Shown here: positions 26,603-35,312 of the stretch, in pieces
Layout: every line of letters begins with the position of its first letter
Position numbering within the stretch: position 1 is the first letter of the stretch
From: Tolypothrix campylonemoides VB511288
Lineage (GTDB): Bacteria; Cyanobacteriota; Cyanobacteriia; Cyanobacteriales; Nostocaceae
Direction of reading: 5' to 3'
NCBI GenBank assembly: GCA_000828075.3
Contig: JXCB02000033.1
Location: 173,857 to 231,263, forward strand
DNA: 57,407 nt
Notes under the pieces: generated by a model
The model's database searches: none
Told to the model about the DNA's origin: nothing
The model's input: only the letters and a program-made list of their open reading frames with translations
Program-made: the position numbers and the translations under genes

Positions 26603-28368
26603 TACCTTCGTTTCCTACTGTTTTTACTTAAGATACTTTGTGCTTTTTTTGGCAGTAGTTTTGAATCTGAATTAATAATTAACCATCCTCTTTTATAACA
26701 GCTAATTAACATATCCCAACCATTATAGTAAATAGATTACATATGATTTTATGGAACTCAGTAATAAGATTATGTAGACCTCATAAGTTCGTTTTTGTTG
26801 CGGTTTCTGATCACTCATGTAGAAACCAGCAACATAGTTAATACATTACTCAATATAAATTTATGAATATGCTTTTATTCCGGAAATAAAAGTTGGTTAT
26901 TCATGGTGTATATAGAGTAATACTTGTCTTAAAAAATTACAAAAAATTTGGATTTGGGCATTCTGCTCGTGCCAGCTAAATTTAGAAATATGTATTTTTT
27001 GATAGCAGATTCCTAACACAAATTCAGATGGCTTATGCATTTTTTCTCAATTTTAAAAATACCTCCATATAAAGAAAAATTAATGCAGATGTTATTTAAT
27101 TGCGAATTTTAGCTGTACAAGAAATATCTTGTTCGCAACAATATGCTATTGCTTACCAATACGGTTCAGTTAGTGATATTAATCTTTAAAAATCCCTAAC
27201 ATCCTTTTCAAAAGGGCTAGGTTTTCCCCCCCTTTGTAAGGCAGAGTTGAAGGGGATTTAGCTTTACCTAAGCTATATTGATTTGCTCACAAGCAAATCT
27301 TGTGGTTAGTATTCAATATCTAAGATTGAAAATTCACATTTGTTGGGAATCTGAGATACTACTTCCATCTTCGGAACTGATTCACAACTAAATACCATGG
27401 CTTCGCCACGTCATCCATCAAAATCTGAGTATGGATGAGCACATAGTTTAACTGGCTATTTTATGAAGTTGTGCAATTAAAACAGTTATTTCAATAAATT
27501 ATACCTCTTCTACTTATTTCAATCGAGAAGTGAAGCTTCCTTACTTTCATCAAGATATAATTATTGAATTTTTCGTATTATTCCCAACTTATAACTAGCA
27601 CATCAGGGTGGAGTGTCACCAACTTCAGCCATAACATTGAAGTTGATCATCGGAGCGAATAGATACACACTTCCCCGACTACTATAACGGCTTTCTTGCA
27701 GCCAGTTTTTAGAGTCTGTTATTGTAAACATGATGTACAAAGATGATTTACATTTTAACGAGTTCGCCTTAATAGCTATGTAAACAGTCTATTACCCTTA
27801 CTGTATAAGTAATAATCCAAATCTTTGTAAAATCTTTGTAGACTTTTGACAAAAAATTATAAACTTTTGATGAAATCGTTTTTGAAAGAAATTAACTAAG
27901 GATTCTCTTTAAAAAGAAGCGTATTAGAGTTTACTGGTGATAGGTTAAAAATACTACACTATTGTCAAATGGAGAGTGAGCAAAGGCGAGAAATAGAGCT
28001 TGGGGAGACACTATTGTAGTACTTTGATCACACCATTATATCTAGAGCTATTTACAGCGATTTTCAGACAAATAGACCACAGTGATTAAACCCTACGTAC
28101 GTGGCTTAAGCCAAAATCGTGGTTCAATTACCTAAAAATTGCTGTAAGTACATTAGCTGATTGACAAAAGGCACAATCTCTTAAACTGTTACAAGAGTGC
28201 AAGCAATTTCAGTCTTCTGGTACTTTTACAGAAAATTTCCTCTTCGTTATCCAATAGCAGGCATAGTTGCGAATTTACCCAGATGACACTCCTGATATTC
28301 CAGGCTTAACACTGTAACAGCAAATAACCAAAGACATCCTAAACCATTTTTCTAATGGGCTTTAACTG
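26603..28368. other. Long stretch with almost no genes (1.77 kb)
   Basis: A/T-rich DNA with no substantial open frame on either strand. It holds a possible 42-codon frame on the minus strand (27603-27731) and a segment at 27160-27180 (CAATACGGTTCAGTTAG) resembling the end of the MITE at 9664. A C-rich dispersed repeat lies near 27200-27260. It is probably long divergent upstream DNA plus decayed sequence. No RNA gene was recognised. Confidence 0.5.
27603..27731 (-). CDS. Possible 42-aa small protein
   Basis: An ATG-to-TGA frame on the minus strand reads MFTITDSKNWLQESRYSSRG, followed by SVYLFAPMINFNVMAEVGDT. Residue use looks protein-like and differs from the A/T-rich random frames around it. 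There is no convincing Shine-Dalgarno. It may be a real small gene or a fossil piece of a larger one; no family recognised. Confidence 0.3.
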   Translation of the reverse strand: MFTITDSKNWLQESRYSSRGSVYLFAPMINFNVMAEVGDTPP

Positions 28369-29307
28369 ATGAAAAAAGTTACTGTTTCTCAAATATGTAC
28401 CTATGGCTTGATAGGGTTAACGTCTTTAACTGCTGTGATGAGTACAAGTACTCAGGTTTTGACTCAAACAGCACAAAAGTCCAATACTCCACAAAAATCT
28501 CTTCCTTCTAACTTGATTTGGCCCACTCAAGGGATAGTTTCTCAAGGTTTTCGCAGATATCAACATGAAGGAATTGATATCGCAGGGGCATCTGGGACTC
28601 CTATTATTGCTGCCGCATCCGGTACAGTAGTCAAAGCAGGTTGGAACGAATGGGGATTAGGCAATGTCGTAGTCATTAAGCATACCGATGACAGTATCAC
28701 AGTTTACGGTCACAATAGTCGCTTATTGGTGAAACAGGGTCAACAGGTGAGCCAAGGTCAAGTTATTGCTTCCATGGGGTCTACAGGTAATAGTACGGCA
28801 CCTCACCTACACTTTGAAGTTCGTAAAAATCATCGTTTTGCCGTTAATCCGATGACTGCATTACCGTCTTTAATTGCAGGAAAAATCCCACAACACCAGA
28901 TGACAAGCCCTGATAAAGTAGCATCCCTTGCAAGTCAATCAATCAACCAAGTCTCGCCAGCAGAGAAACAGCAGCAAGTTTCACCTTCGCAGCCAATTCC
29001 AGTGGCTGTCGGTGGCTCTGTAATGGCTGATACTAAATGCAATGGCACTACAGTGATTGAAGGTGAAACAGCAAATGTCTTGGTGAAAGTTTGTCAGGAA
29101 AATGGTCAGCTATTTTACATCGGACAATTAAAGCAAGACCCAAACCAGCCTGTACGTGTCGCAGCTTGGAGTGTTGGCAGTTCTCAGTATCGTGCAGAGA
29201 ATGGTAGTTTCTCCTACCTCGTTAGCCCTGATAAGGTGGAAGTTTGGCGCAATGGTCAGCAAGTGCGTTCTGATACTTTTTCCACTTCAAAGCAGTTTCA
29301 ACAGTGA
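28369..29307 (+). CDS. M23-family (LytM) peptidoglycan endopeptidase
   Basis: The 312-residue secreted protein has an N-terminal signal sequence (TYGLIGLTSLTAVMSTSTQV) and an M23 domain at about 47-165. The zinc ligands are in YQHEGIDIAG (His and Asp) and in APHLHFEVR (HxH), with VYGHNSRL supplying the catalytic His and the conserved SGTVVKAGWNEWGLGN loop. It should cut peptide cross-links in the periplasm. Residues 210-310 form a second beta-rich domain (TKCNGTTVIEGETANVLVKV) of unknown role. It stands upstream of two peptidoglycan-binding genes on the same strand, so this is a small cell-wall locus. Confidence 0.9.
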   Translation: MKKVTVSQICTYGLIGLTSLTAVMSTSTQVLTQTAQKSNTPQKSLPSNLIWPTQGIVSQGFRRYQHEGIDIAGASGTPIIAAASGTVVKAGWNEWGLGNVVVIKHTDDSITVYGHNSRLLVKQGQQVSQGQVIASMGSTGNSTAPHLHFEVRKNHRFAVNPMTALPSLIAGKIPQHQMTSPDKVASLASQSINQVSPAEKQQQVSPSQPIPVAVGGSVMADTKCNGTTVIEGETANVLVKVCQENGQLFYIGQLKQDPNQPVRVAAWSVGSSQYRAENGSFSYLVSPDKVEVWRNGQQVRSDTFSTSKQFQQ

Positions 29308-29331
29308 CCGACACACTCCCCTATGCCTGTG

Positions 29332-29450
29332 GTACGCGATCGCGATCGCGAACGCGAACGCGTACCGCAGGACTCAGCCCTATCAAGACGCGATGGGCTT
29401 TCGCCCCGCCTGAGCGCAAAGCGCACGCACTCGCGTTCGGCGATCGCATA
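29332..29450. repeat. HIP1-rich palindromic repeat
   Basis: GGTACGCGATCGCGATCGCG with its partial inverse CGCGAACGCGTACC, then further CGCGATGGGC/GCGATCGC units, form a GC-rich, self-complementary block right after the M23 gene. It is intergenic, and any reading frame through it is an artefact. Confidence 0.6.
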
Positions 29451-29641
29451 GTATCACCCCTTGTATTTTCAAGATATCTCGCCTTTATCCGGATGTTTTT
29501 TGAAAAATTATTTTTTCTTAATTATGTTCTAGGTAAAAATCCTTTACGATAGACAGTAGTCTAAATTACATTAGATAAAAATCAGAGAAAAGCGAAGTAA
29601 AACTCTGCATTCATGAATTTTCCAGTACAAAGGAGCTTACT

Positions 29642-30256
29642 GTGGAATATCTTGCTTATTCTCTCATGGATAGTGCCTACGCAGAGGCAACTAAAGATAC
29701 GGAATTTAGCCTTCCAGAAATTAAACTGAAACTCAACTGGAACAAAAATTTCAAATCTGCTTGGTTAACTTTCGCTCTTCTAGGTGCGTTGGTTGCAATT
29801 TTAGCTCAGGCTCAAACAGCCTCAGCAGCATACTACGGTCCAGGAGGCAACTATTATGTCAGGACAAACGGCAGTGATCTCACTGTTCGCAGAGGTCCTA
29901 GCGAAAATTATGCTCCTGTTACAGCTTACCGTAATGGCTCACGACTTCCACGAGTCGTAGGATACAGGAATGGATTTGCTAGGCTATCCAATGGTTATTA
30001 CGTTGCTGCCAATTGGATTAGCAACAGACCAGGTAGAGGCTACACTCCTGGTCCTGGTGTTGGCGGTCCTACCATTTTAGGTTTGGGATCTGAAGGTTCG
30101 GCGGTTGCAAGACTTCAAAGAACTTTGGGAGTCGCACCCACTGGATATTACGGTTCGGGGACGCGAAGTGCAGTCCGGAACTACCAGATAAGAAATGGTT
30201 TACGTGTGGATGGAATCGCTGGACCAGAAACGCAATCTGCTTTGGGACTTTATTAA
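29642..30256 (+). CDS. SH3b plus peptidoglycan-binding-domain protein
   Basis: It starts at a GTG with AAAGGAGCTTACT just upstream (strong RBS). The 204-residue protein has a conserved N-terminal segment (MEYLAYSLMDSAYAEATKDT) and an internal hydrophobic helix ending AQTASA (about 38-62), which acts as an export signal. A bacterial SH3 domain follows (YYVRTNGSDLTVRRGPSENY), then one C-terminal PG_binding_1 domain (LGLGSEGSAVARLQRTLGVA; GVDGIAGPETQSALG type). It probably binds the wall outside the membrane. It is a paralogue of the next gene. Confidence 0.85.
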   Translation: MEYLAYSLMDSAYAEATKDTEFSLPEIKLKLNWNKNFKSAWLTFALLGALVAILAQAQTASAAYYGPGGNYYVRTNGSDLTVRRGPSENYAPVTAYRNGSRLPRVVGYRNGFARLSNGYYVAANWISNRPGRGYTPGPGVGGPTILGLGSEGSAVARLQRTLGVAPTGYYGSGTRSAVRNYQIRNGLRVDGIAGPETQSALGLY

Positions 30257-30355
30257 TAGGTAAGCTTTCACTCAGAAATTGGTTTTAGAACCACAAGAGC
30301 TGGTATTCAACCAAGGTGTTAGCAACACTATCATTTCTCTGGATAAATGCTTTTT

Positions 30356-30399
30356 CCCTGTCTGTTTGGGGCAAAAAATAGACAGGGATTTTTGTTTTT
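30356..30399 (+). terminator. Intrinsic terminator after the first PG-binding gene
   Basis: CCCTGTCT, a 16-base loop, AGACAGGG, then ATTTTTGTTTTT. It stands about 100 bases behind the stop and separates the two tandem paralogues into their own transcripts. Confidence 0.75.
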
Positions 30400-30400
30400 G

Positions 30401-30433
30401 AAAATAAATTTAAAATAAATTTAAAATAAATTT
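30401..30433. repeat. Three tandem copies of AAAATAAATTT
   Basis: An 11-base A/T unit is repeated three times without a mismatch, immediately behind the terminator and about 200 bases before the next gene. It is a candidate for length variation between strains or a curved-DNA upstream element. Confidence 0.75.
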
Positions 30434-30633
30434 AGGTTTTTGATTTGACTCTAGACCCTGTCAAAATTTCTTATTAACTTTTAAACTAGAAAACCCATTG
30501 GATAGCCGTGGGACTATCAAAGAACAGTAAAGATAGACGTTACAGGAAATTCAGGGAAGAGCAAAGAAAAATCTTACTAATCACACTTTTAGCAGAAAAC
30601 ACTTTTAGGACAAATAGCACAAAGGAGAATATT

Positions 30634-31863
30634 GTGGAATATCTTGCTTATTCTCTCATGGATAGCAGCTACGCAAAAGTAACTGCAGATACCGAATTCT
30701 GTCTTCCTGAGTTTAAGCTCAGACTCAATTGGCACAAATATTTTAAATCTGCTAAGTTAACTTTCGCTATCATCAGTTCCTCGTTGGCAATTCTAGCTCA
30801 AGCCCAAGCAGGATGGGGAGCATACTCTGGTGCAGGTACGTACTTTGTCAGGACTAACGGCAGCTGTCTTAATGTCCGTACAGGTCCAAGCACCTACTAT
30901 CGCTCTGTGAGATGTTACTCTAATGGGTCACAGTTGCCACGGGTTGTAGGATATAGAAATGGATTTGCTCGGTTGTCTACAGGTAATTACGTTGCTGCCA
31001 ATTGGATTAACACGAGTTCCGCTGGGGGATATACGAATGGTCGCGGTATTGGCGATCGCCTGACTCCAACAAGATCTACTGCTGATAATGGCATTGGCGG
31101 TAGCGTCACTTTAAGAAGAGGTTCTCGAGGTGAGGCTGTCAGACAACTTCAGAGAGTTTTGGGTAATGTACCCGTAACTGGATACTATGGTTCCTTAACT
31201 GAAACAGCAGTCAGAGATGTGCAACGAAGAAACGGCTTGCTTGCTGATGGGGTGGCTGGACCGCAAACTCTTAGTTATCTGGGATTGGGTAATTTTGCTA
31301 CCAGACCACCTGTAGAATATACTCCATATCCTACTGCTTATTATGACGACATAACTCTCAGACCAGCTTCTCGAGGCGAGGCTGTCAGACAACTTCAGAG
31401 AGTTTTGGGTAATGTACGGGTAACTGGATACTATGATACGGCGACAGAAAGAGCAGTGAGAAACTTCCAGGCAAGTCTCGGCTTGCGTGCAACAGGAGTT
31501 GCTGATTCAGAAACTCTCAGTTCTCTGGGGTTGGGGAATTTTGCCACTCGTCCACCTGTATATGATCCTCAGTATCCCGCTCCTGCTAATGATGGCAATA
31601 GCGGTACCCTCACTCTCAGAAGAGGTTCTAGAGGTGAGGCTGTGGCAGAACTTCAGAGAGCTTTAGGTAACGTACGGGTAACTGGATACTATGATACGGC
31701 TACAGAAAGAGCAGTCAGAAACTTCCAAGCAAGTCTCGGCTTGCGTGCAAATGGAGTCGCTGGAGCAGAAACGCTTAGTTCTCTGGGGTTAGGGAATATT
31801 GGCACCCGACCATATTACAGAGATTATCCTGGGTATTCTGGTATTAGTGTTGGTGGTCGTTAA
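30634..31863 (+). CDS. SH3b protein with three peptidoglycan-binding domains
   Basis: The GTG at 30634 is the likely start because AAAGGAGAATATT precedes it and the protein then begins with the same N terminus as its paralogue (MEYLAYSLMDSSYAKVTADT). A start 42 codons earlier would translate the leader. The about 409-residue protein has an internal export helix ending AQAGWGA, an SH3b domain (LNVRTGPSTYYRSVRCYSNG) and three PG_binding_1 repeats (RGSRGEAVRQLQRVLGNVPV; RGEAVRQLQRVLGNVRV; RGEAVAELQRALGNVRV). Proline/tyrosine linkers separate them. The second and third repeats are nearly identical at DNA level, showing recent internal duplication. Confidence 0.87.
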   Translation: MEYLAYSLMDSSYAKVTADTEFCLPEFKLRLNWHKYFKSAKLTFAIISSSLAILAQAQAGWGAYSGAGTYFVRTNGSCLNVRTGPSTYYRSVRCYSNGSQLPRVVGYRNGFARLSTGNYVAANWINTSSAGGYTNGRGIGDRLTPTRSTADNGIGGSVTLRRGSRGEAVRQLQRVLGNVPVTGYYGSLTETAVRDVQRRNGLLADGVAGPQTLSYLGLGNFATRPPVEYTPYPTAYYDDITLRPASRGEAVRQLQRVLGNVRVTGYYDTATERAVRNFQASLGLRATGVADSETLSSLGLGNFATRPPVYDPQYPAPANDGNSGTLTLRRGSRGEAVAELQRALGNVRVTGYYDTATERAVRNFQASLGLRANGVAGAETLSSLGLGNIGTRPYYRDYPGYSGISVGGR

Positions 31864-31996
31864 TTGCCAAGAAGCTCTTGAAGTGACATATTGGAATTTC
31901 AATGACAAATTCAGTACCTTGACCCAATTCGCTAAAACAGAGCAGTTGACCACCATGTTTTTCAACAACAATTTGATAAAGAAAAATTCTGTATAA
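31844..31996 (-). pseudogene. Histidine-kinase C-terminal relic
   Basis: On the minus strand the frame reads YQIVVEKHGGQLLCFSELGQ then GTEFVIEIPI and soon stops. This is the last G2-box portion of a sensor kinase ATPase domain (VVEKHGG...GQGxEFVIEIP). Nothing else of the kinase remains, since a stop precedes it, and it overlaps the 3' end of the PG-binding gene on the other strand. Confidence 0.85.
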
Positions 31997-32087
31997 TTAC
32001 CCGCTAAAGGGGTAGTTATATAGAAAGTTTCCGCATAATACAGCTATTTTCAGGTAAATAGACTTTTTTATCTCGCGCAAAGTCGAG

Positions 32088-32127
32088 CCAGCGCTGCAGG
32101 AGGGTTTCCCGACCTAGGCGACTGGCG
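32088..32127. repeat. Copy of a dispersed stem-loop repeat
   Basis: CCAGCGCTGCAGGAGGGTTT continues through TCCCGACCTAGGCGACTGG. It folds back through CCAG.../...CTGG and matches the units at 20279-20320 and 44297-44336 (the latter inverted). Intergenic. Confidence 0.7.
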
Positions 32128-32253
32128 TCGCAAAGACGCAAAGAAGAACGCTAAAAAATGTGGTTTAAATAAGTGAAAACTGCTGTAAACAGTTAGCTGG
32201 AAAAATTGGTGCCGCATTGTGGATATGTACCTTTATCCAAGTCGCAATGATCT

Positions 32254-33114
32254 ATGACCAATCGAAATCAATATTTGTTGAAATTAGCAAAACGTAATGC
32301 TGAAGCTTATATCGCTAATCCGAAAACGAAAGCTGCAATGATTACAGGATCAGTCGCAGAAGGGCTATGTGATGAATATTCTGATTGCGAAATATGCTTC
32401 TATTACGATGAGTTACCGTCTGAAGCAGAGCTGCATCTAGCACGGCAGCAGAATCAGGGTTCTGAACCGCTGTGGACTTTAGGTAGTTTACAAGAGGGTT
32501 CATTTGCTGAAAGTTACCTTGTAAAAGGGGTTGAATTTCAGATTGGTCATGAGGCGATCGCAAACTGGGAAAAGGAAATTTCGACCATTTTGGAGAAATT
32601 TGATCTGTCTCCAATGATGAAAGCAATGTCAGGCACACTGATTGGAATCCCGTTGTACGGCGAACTACTAATTCAGCAGTGGAAGGCTAAAATTGCCAAT
32701 TATCCTGATGGACTTGCACAAAAGATGGTTGAGCACTACCTCAAGTTTTTCGCAATCTGGGGAATGCAGGAAAAGTTTGCTAGACGGGATACAACGCTTT
32801 GGTATTACCAAGTTCTCGTTGAATCTGCTCAAAATATTCTAGGTGTTTTATCTGGCTTGAATCGCTTATACTATACGACATTCCAGTTTAAGCGAATGAG
32901 CAGATTTATCCAGCAAATGGAGATTGCGCCTGAAAATCTTGCCGCTCGTCTCGAAGATTTGTTTCGCTACGAAGCCTGTGTAGCCGTTAATGAACTTGAA
33001 GCGTTAGTTCAAGAAACTGTACAACTTGTCGAGATCCATATGCCTCAAATAGACACTTCCTCAGCTAAACAGAAATTAGGGTGGAGGCAGCAACCGTGGC
33101 AAGCAAACGAGTAA
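32254..33114 (+). CDS. Nucleotidyltransferase-fold protein
   Basis: The 286-residue protein has the pol-beta-type nucleotidyltransferase signature AAMITGSVAEGLCDEYSDCE (GS, then D-x-E about ten residues on). An all-alpha C-terminal region follows (KMVEHYLKFFAIWGMQEKFA; LYYTTFQFKRMSRFIQQMEI). This layout recalls aminoglycoside nucleotidyltransferases and DUF4037/DUF4111-like proteins. The second acidic residue is Glu rather than Asp. Substrate is unknown: it could be an antibiotic or small molecule, or it could be inactive. No toxin partner adjoins it. Start is an ATG with no strong RBS. Confidence 0.75.
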   Translation: MTNRNQYLLKLAKRNAEAYIANPKTKAAMITGSVAEGLCDEYSDCEICFYYDELPSEAELHLARQQNQGSEPLWTLGSLQEGSFAESYLVKGVEFQIGHEAIANWEKEISTILEKFDLSPMMKAMSGTLIGIPLYGELLIQQWKAKIANYPDGLAQKMVEHYLKFFAIWGMQEKFARRDTTLWYYQVLVESAQNILGVLSGLNRLYYTTFQFKRMSRFIQQMEIAPENLAARLEDLFRYEACVAVNELEALVQETVQLVEIHMPQIDTSSAKQKLGWRQQPWQANE

Positions 33115-33608
33115 TCGGTGAAGAATTCCAGGTAACAATTCGGGTGCAGCGGATTGACCGAAGCCGCTTGGGTGAGGAGCAAAGACCCTGGCAACCGCTG
33201 ACCCGAACCGTTATGCCGCAAGTCCTTCGAGGACGCAGTAGAGGTTATCCCTAAAATGGAGAACTCGGACATAATGACAAAATCGACTCACCTCAGCCAG
33301 TTTCGCTTGATGGCGCGATATATAGCGGTTCTCAGTTGAGTGCAATACGTTAAGAAATCAGAACCACAGATGGACACAGATGGACACAGATAAATCTGTA
33401 CTTCATCCAAACGAGAAGCGCTATAATTCGTGGGTCAACAGCAAAATCTATGATCTTGTAGCTTCCTTAACAAAAGAAGAACAGCAGCAGAATTTTGGAG
33501 CCTTCTTCGGGTCACAATTCATGGAACGCTAAATCAAGGTAATATTAGACCGGGAAGGGAGTATTCCCGCCGACTTACTTATGTTCCAAATCAAATTCAA
33601 TATGAGTT
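33115..33608. other. Spacer with relics and a tandem 10-mer
   Basis: This spacer contains two tandem copies of AGATGGACAC (33366-33387), the same filler that flanks the palindromic element at 20260. It also holds the DinB-like relic at 33421-33537. The rest shows no intact gene. Confidence 0.55.
33421..33537 (+). pseudogene. DinB-family relic
   Basis: The stretch reads YNSWVNSKIYDLVASLTKEE and FGAFFGS, then, after a 1-2 base frame change, IHGTLNQ. This matches the opening helix pair of DinB/YfiT-type proteins (YNxWxNxxxYxxxxxLxxEE...GAFFGSIHGTLNH). The start, the remainder and the metal ligands beyond the first His are absent. It is a dead fragment just beyond the 3' end of wecB. Confidence 0.78.
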
Positions 33609-34724
33609 TTATGAGCAAAGCCCCAAGTAATTTTGCACAATTTGCAAAATTCGCTTTGCTGCATGACCATCCCCAAAGGGATTAATTGCGTTTGCCATCG
33701 TTTCATAAGCAGTTAAGTTAGATAGCAATTCCTCTGTAGCCGTGAATATTTTCTCTGGTTGAGTTCCCACAAGTTGAGCTGTACCGGCATTTACTGCTTC
33801 GGGTCTTTCTGTGGTTTCTCTCAAGACCAAAACTGGTTTTCCCAAACTGGGTGCTTCTTCCTGCAAGCCACCAGAGTCGGTCAGCAAAAGGTGCGATCGC
33901 ATAATTGCTCCCACCAGTTGAGCATAATCTAAAGGTTCGGTTAAAAAAATTCGAGGATGATTGCCCAATAGTGCTTGCAACGGTTCTCGCACTGTCGGAT
34001 TACGGTGCAATGGTAGGAGCAACGCTGTATCAGGAAATTTATCCAACACCCGCAAAAAGCCTTGGGCAATATCATGCAGCGGTTCTCCCCAATTTTCACG
34101 ACGGTGAACTGTCGCCAGCAAGACACGATATTTCTCCCATTCCAACCCAGGTATATCACAAACAGGAACGCTTGCAGCCACAGTTAACAACGCATCAATT
34201 ACTGTGTTACCTGTCAGGTGAATTTCACCCAAAACGCCAGAACGTCGCAGATTTTCCACCGCCAAAGCAGTTGGCGCAAAGTGTAATTGAGTGAGTTGAG
34301 AAATCAGCCGTCTGTTGGCTTCTTCTGGATAAGGATTAAATAGGTCATCTGTTCTTAATCCAGCTTCTACATGTCCTACAGGAATTTTTTGGTAAAATGC
34401 AGCCAAAGTCGCGGCAAAAGCCGTCGTTGTATCTCCCTGCACCAGCACTAAATCTGGCTGATTCTGTTGGAATAATTCTTCCAAACCTCGTAAACTGCGG
34501 CAGGTAATATCACTAAGAGATTGCTTTGGCTGCATAATCTCCAAGTCATGATCAGCTTTGAGGTTGAACAGCCGCATCACTTGCTCAACCATCTCGCGAT
34601 GCTGTCCTGTCAGAATCACTTGAGTGTCAAGACTTGAGGAGTTTTGGAAAACCTGAATCACCGGAGCGAGTTTGATTGCTTCCGGACGCGTACCCAATAT
34701 AATGTAAATTTGCTTTTTAGTCAT
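33609..34724 (-). CDS. wecB: UDP-N-acetylglucosamine 2-epimerase (non-hydrolysing)
   Basis: The 371-residue enzyme interconverts UDP-GlcNAc and UDP-ManNAc for surface-polysaccharide synthesis in the cytosol. Every family block is present: IYIILGTRPEAIKLAPVIQV, TGQHREMV, VLVQGDTTTAFAATLAAFYQ, VGHVEAGLRTDDLFNPYPEE, TVHRRENWGEPL, LPLHRNPTVREPL and LTDSGGLQEEAPSLGKPVLV followed by RETTERPEAV. The Asp, Glu and His residues known for catalysis lie in these blocks. Length is normal. It stands alone on its strand, followed upstream by repeats, so its regulation is not visible. Confidence 0.95.
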   Translation of the reverse strand: MTKKQIYIILGTRPEAIKLAPVIQVFQNSSSLDTQVILTGQHREMVEQVMRLFNLKADHDLEIMQPKQSLSDITCRSLRGLEELFQQNQPDLVLVQGDTTTAFAATLAAFYQKIPVGHVEAGLRTDDLFNPYPEEANRRLISQLTQLHFAPTALAVENLRRSGVLGEIHLTGNTVIDALLTVAASVPVCDIPGLEWEKYRVLLATVHRRENWGEPLHDIAQGFLRVLDKFPDTALLLPLHRNPTVREPLQALLGNHPRIFLTEPLDYAQLVGAIMRSHLLLTDSGGLQEEAPSLGKPVLVLRETTERPEAVNAGTAQLVGTQPEKIFTATEELLSNLTAYETMANAINPFGDGHAAKRILQIVQNYLGLCS

Positions 34725-34828
34725 GAGTCATTAGTCAAGGGTCAATAGTCAATAGTTAACAATTAATAATTCATAGTCAATGGTCAATAGCCTGAAACTT
34801 TTGACTATGGATTTTGGACTCTTGACTC
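34725..34828. repeat. Degenerate GTCAATAGTCAATAG-type tandem repeat
   Basis: About eight imperfect copies of a 7-8-base unit (GTCAATA/GTCATTA), partly mirrored on the right side by TTGACTATGG and TTGACTCAT. It lies upstream of wecB. Similar ATGACTA units occur at 36015-36040. This is low-complexity intergenic DNA common in cyanobacteria. Confidence 0.6.
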
Positions 34829-34838
34829 ATAAAGCATG

Positions 34839-34860
34839 AAAAAACCCGGCTTAACCGGGC
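34839..34860 (-). terminator. Terminator of the small membrane-protein gene
   Basis: On the minus strand GCCCGG-TTAAG-CCGGGT is followed by TTTTTT, about 33 bases after the stop of the gene at 34893. It is a short but typical rho-independent signal. Confidence 0.75.
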
Positions 34861-34892
34861 AGATGTACTGTTTGTCGAATTAAGCAGGATGG

Positions 34893-35270
34893 TTACGGTT
34901 CAATTTCACAAGTTAACGGACAAGCAGCGTAAACGGTAGTCGTTTTCATATTTTCTGCTTCTCCATGCAGCCAACTCAACCATTGGACTTCCTTGGGATG
35001 GACTCCTTTAAGAGTTAGCACTCCGGCAGCCATTACAACTGCCATCACATTAAACATGATTAAACCACCTGCAACAAGCAAAACCGCACTGACAGGCATC
35101 ACCGATTCCAAAGCAATTGACAACAGACATCCGACCGTAGCCATCAAAACAACTAAAGGAAAACCGACAACCAGTAAGCATACTGCCAATGTAAAAGTCC
35201 ATATTAAAAAACTTTTGATCATCAACAATGAGTAGGTCTTACCGAAATTAGACGTTTGAGACAAAGCCAT
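34893..35270 (-). CDS. Small three-helix membrane protein, unknown function
   Basis: The ATG at 35270 is preferred because AGGAGAAAAAGTC precedes it. The 125-residue protein has three hydrophobic segments (SFLIWTFTLAVCLLVVGFPL; VVLMATVGCLLSIAL; VSAVLLVAGGLIMFNVMAVV) and a C-terminal soluble tail with conserved-looking VHPKEVQWLSWLHGEAE and two Cys. It is the kind of cyanobacterial inner- or thylakoid-membrane protein with no known role. Single gene with its own terminator. Confidence 0.7.
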   Translation of the reverse strand: MALSQTSNFGKTYSLLMIKSFLIWTFTLAVCLLVVGFPLVVLMATVGCLLSIALESVMPVSAVLLVAGGLIMFNVMAVVMAAGVLTLKGVHPKEVQWLSWLHGEAENMKTTTVYAACPLTCEIEP

Positions 35271-35312
35271 GACTTTTTCTCCTATTCTCCAAATACAAAA
35301 CAAACGAAACAA

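Noticed and set aside
29304-29552. Frames in the HIP1-rich block behind the M23 gene
   Set aside because: Arg/Thr-rich translation of palindromic HIP1 DNA with no start context.
32254-33114. MNT-type antitoxin assignment for the 286-residue nucleotidyltransferase
   Set aside because: Length, all-helical C-terminal region and absence of a HEPN gene next to it do not fit an MNT/HepT pair.
34725-34828. Possible CRISPR-like array upstream of wecB
   Set aside because: Repeat units are 7-8 bases and degenerate, without spacers; this is low-complexity filler.
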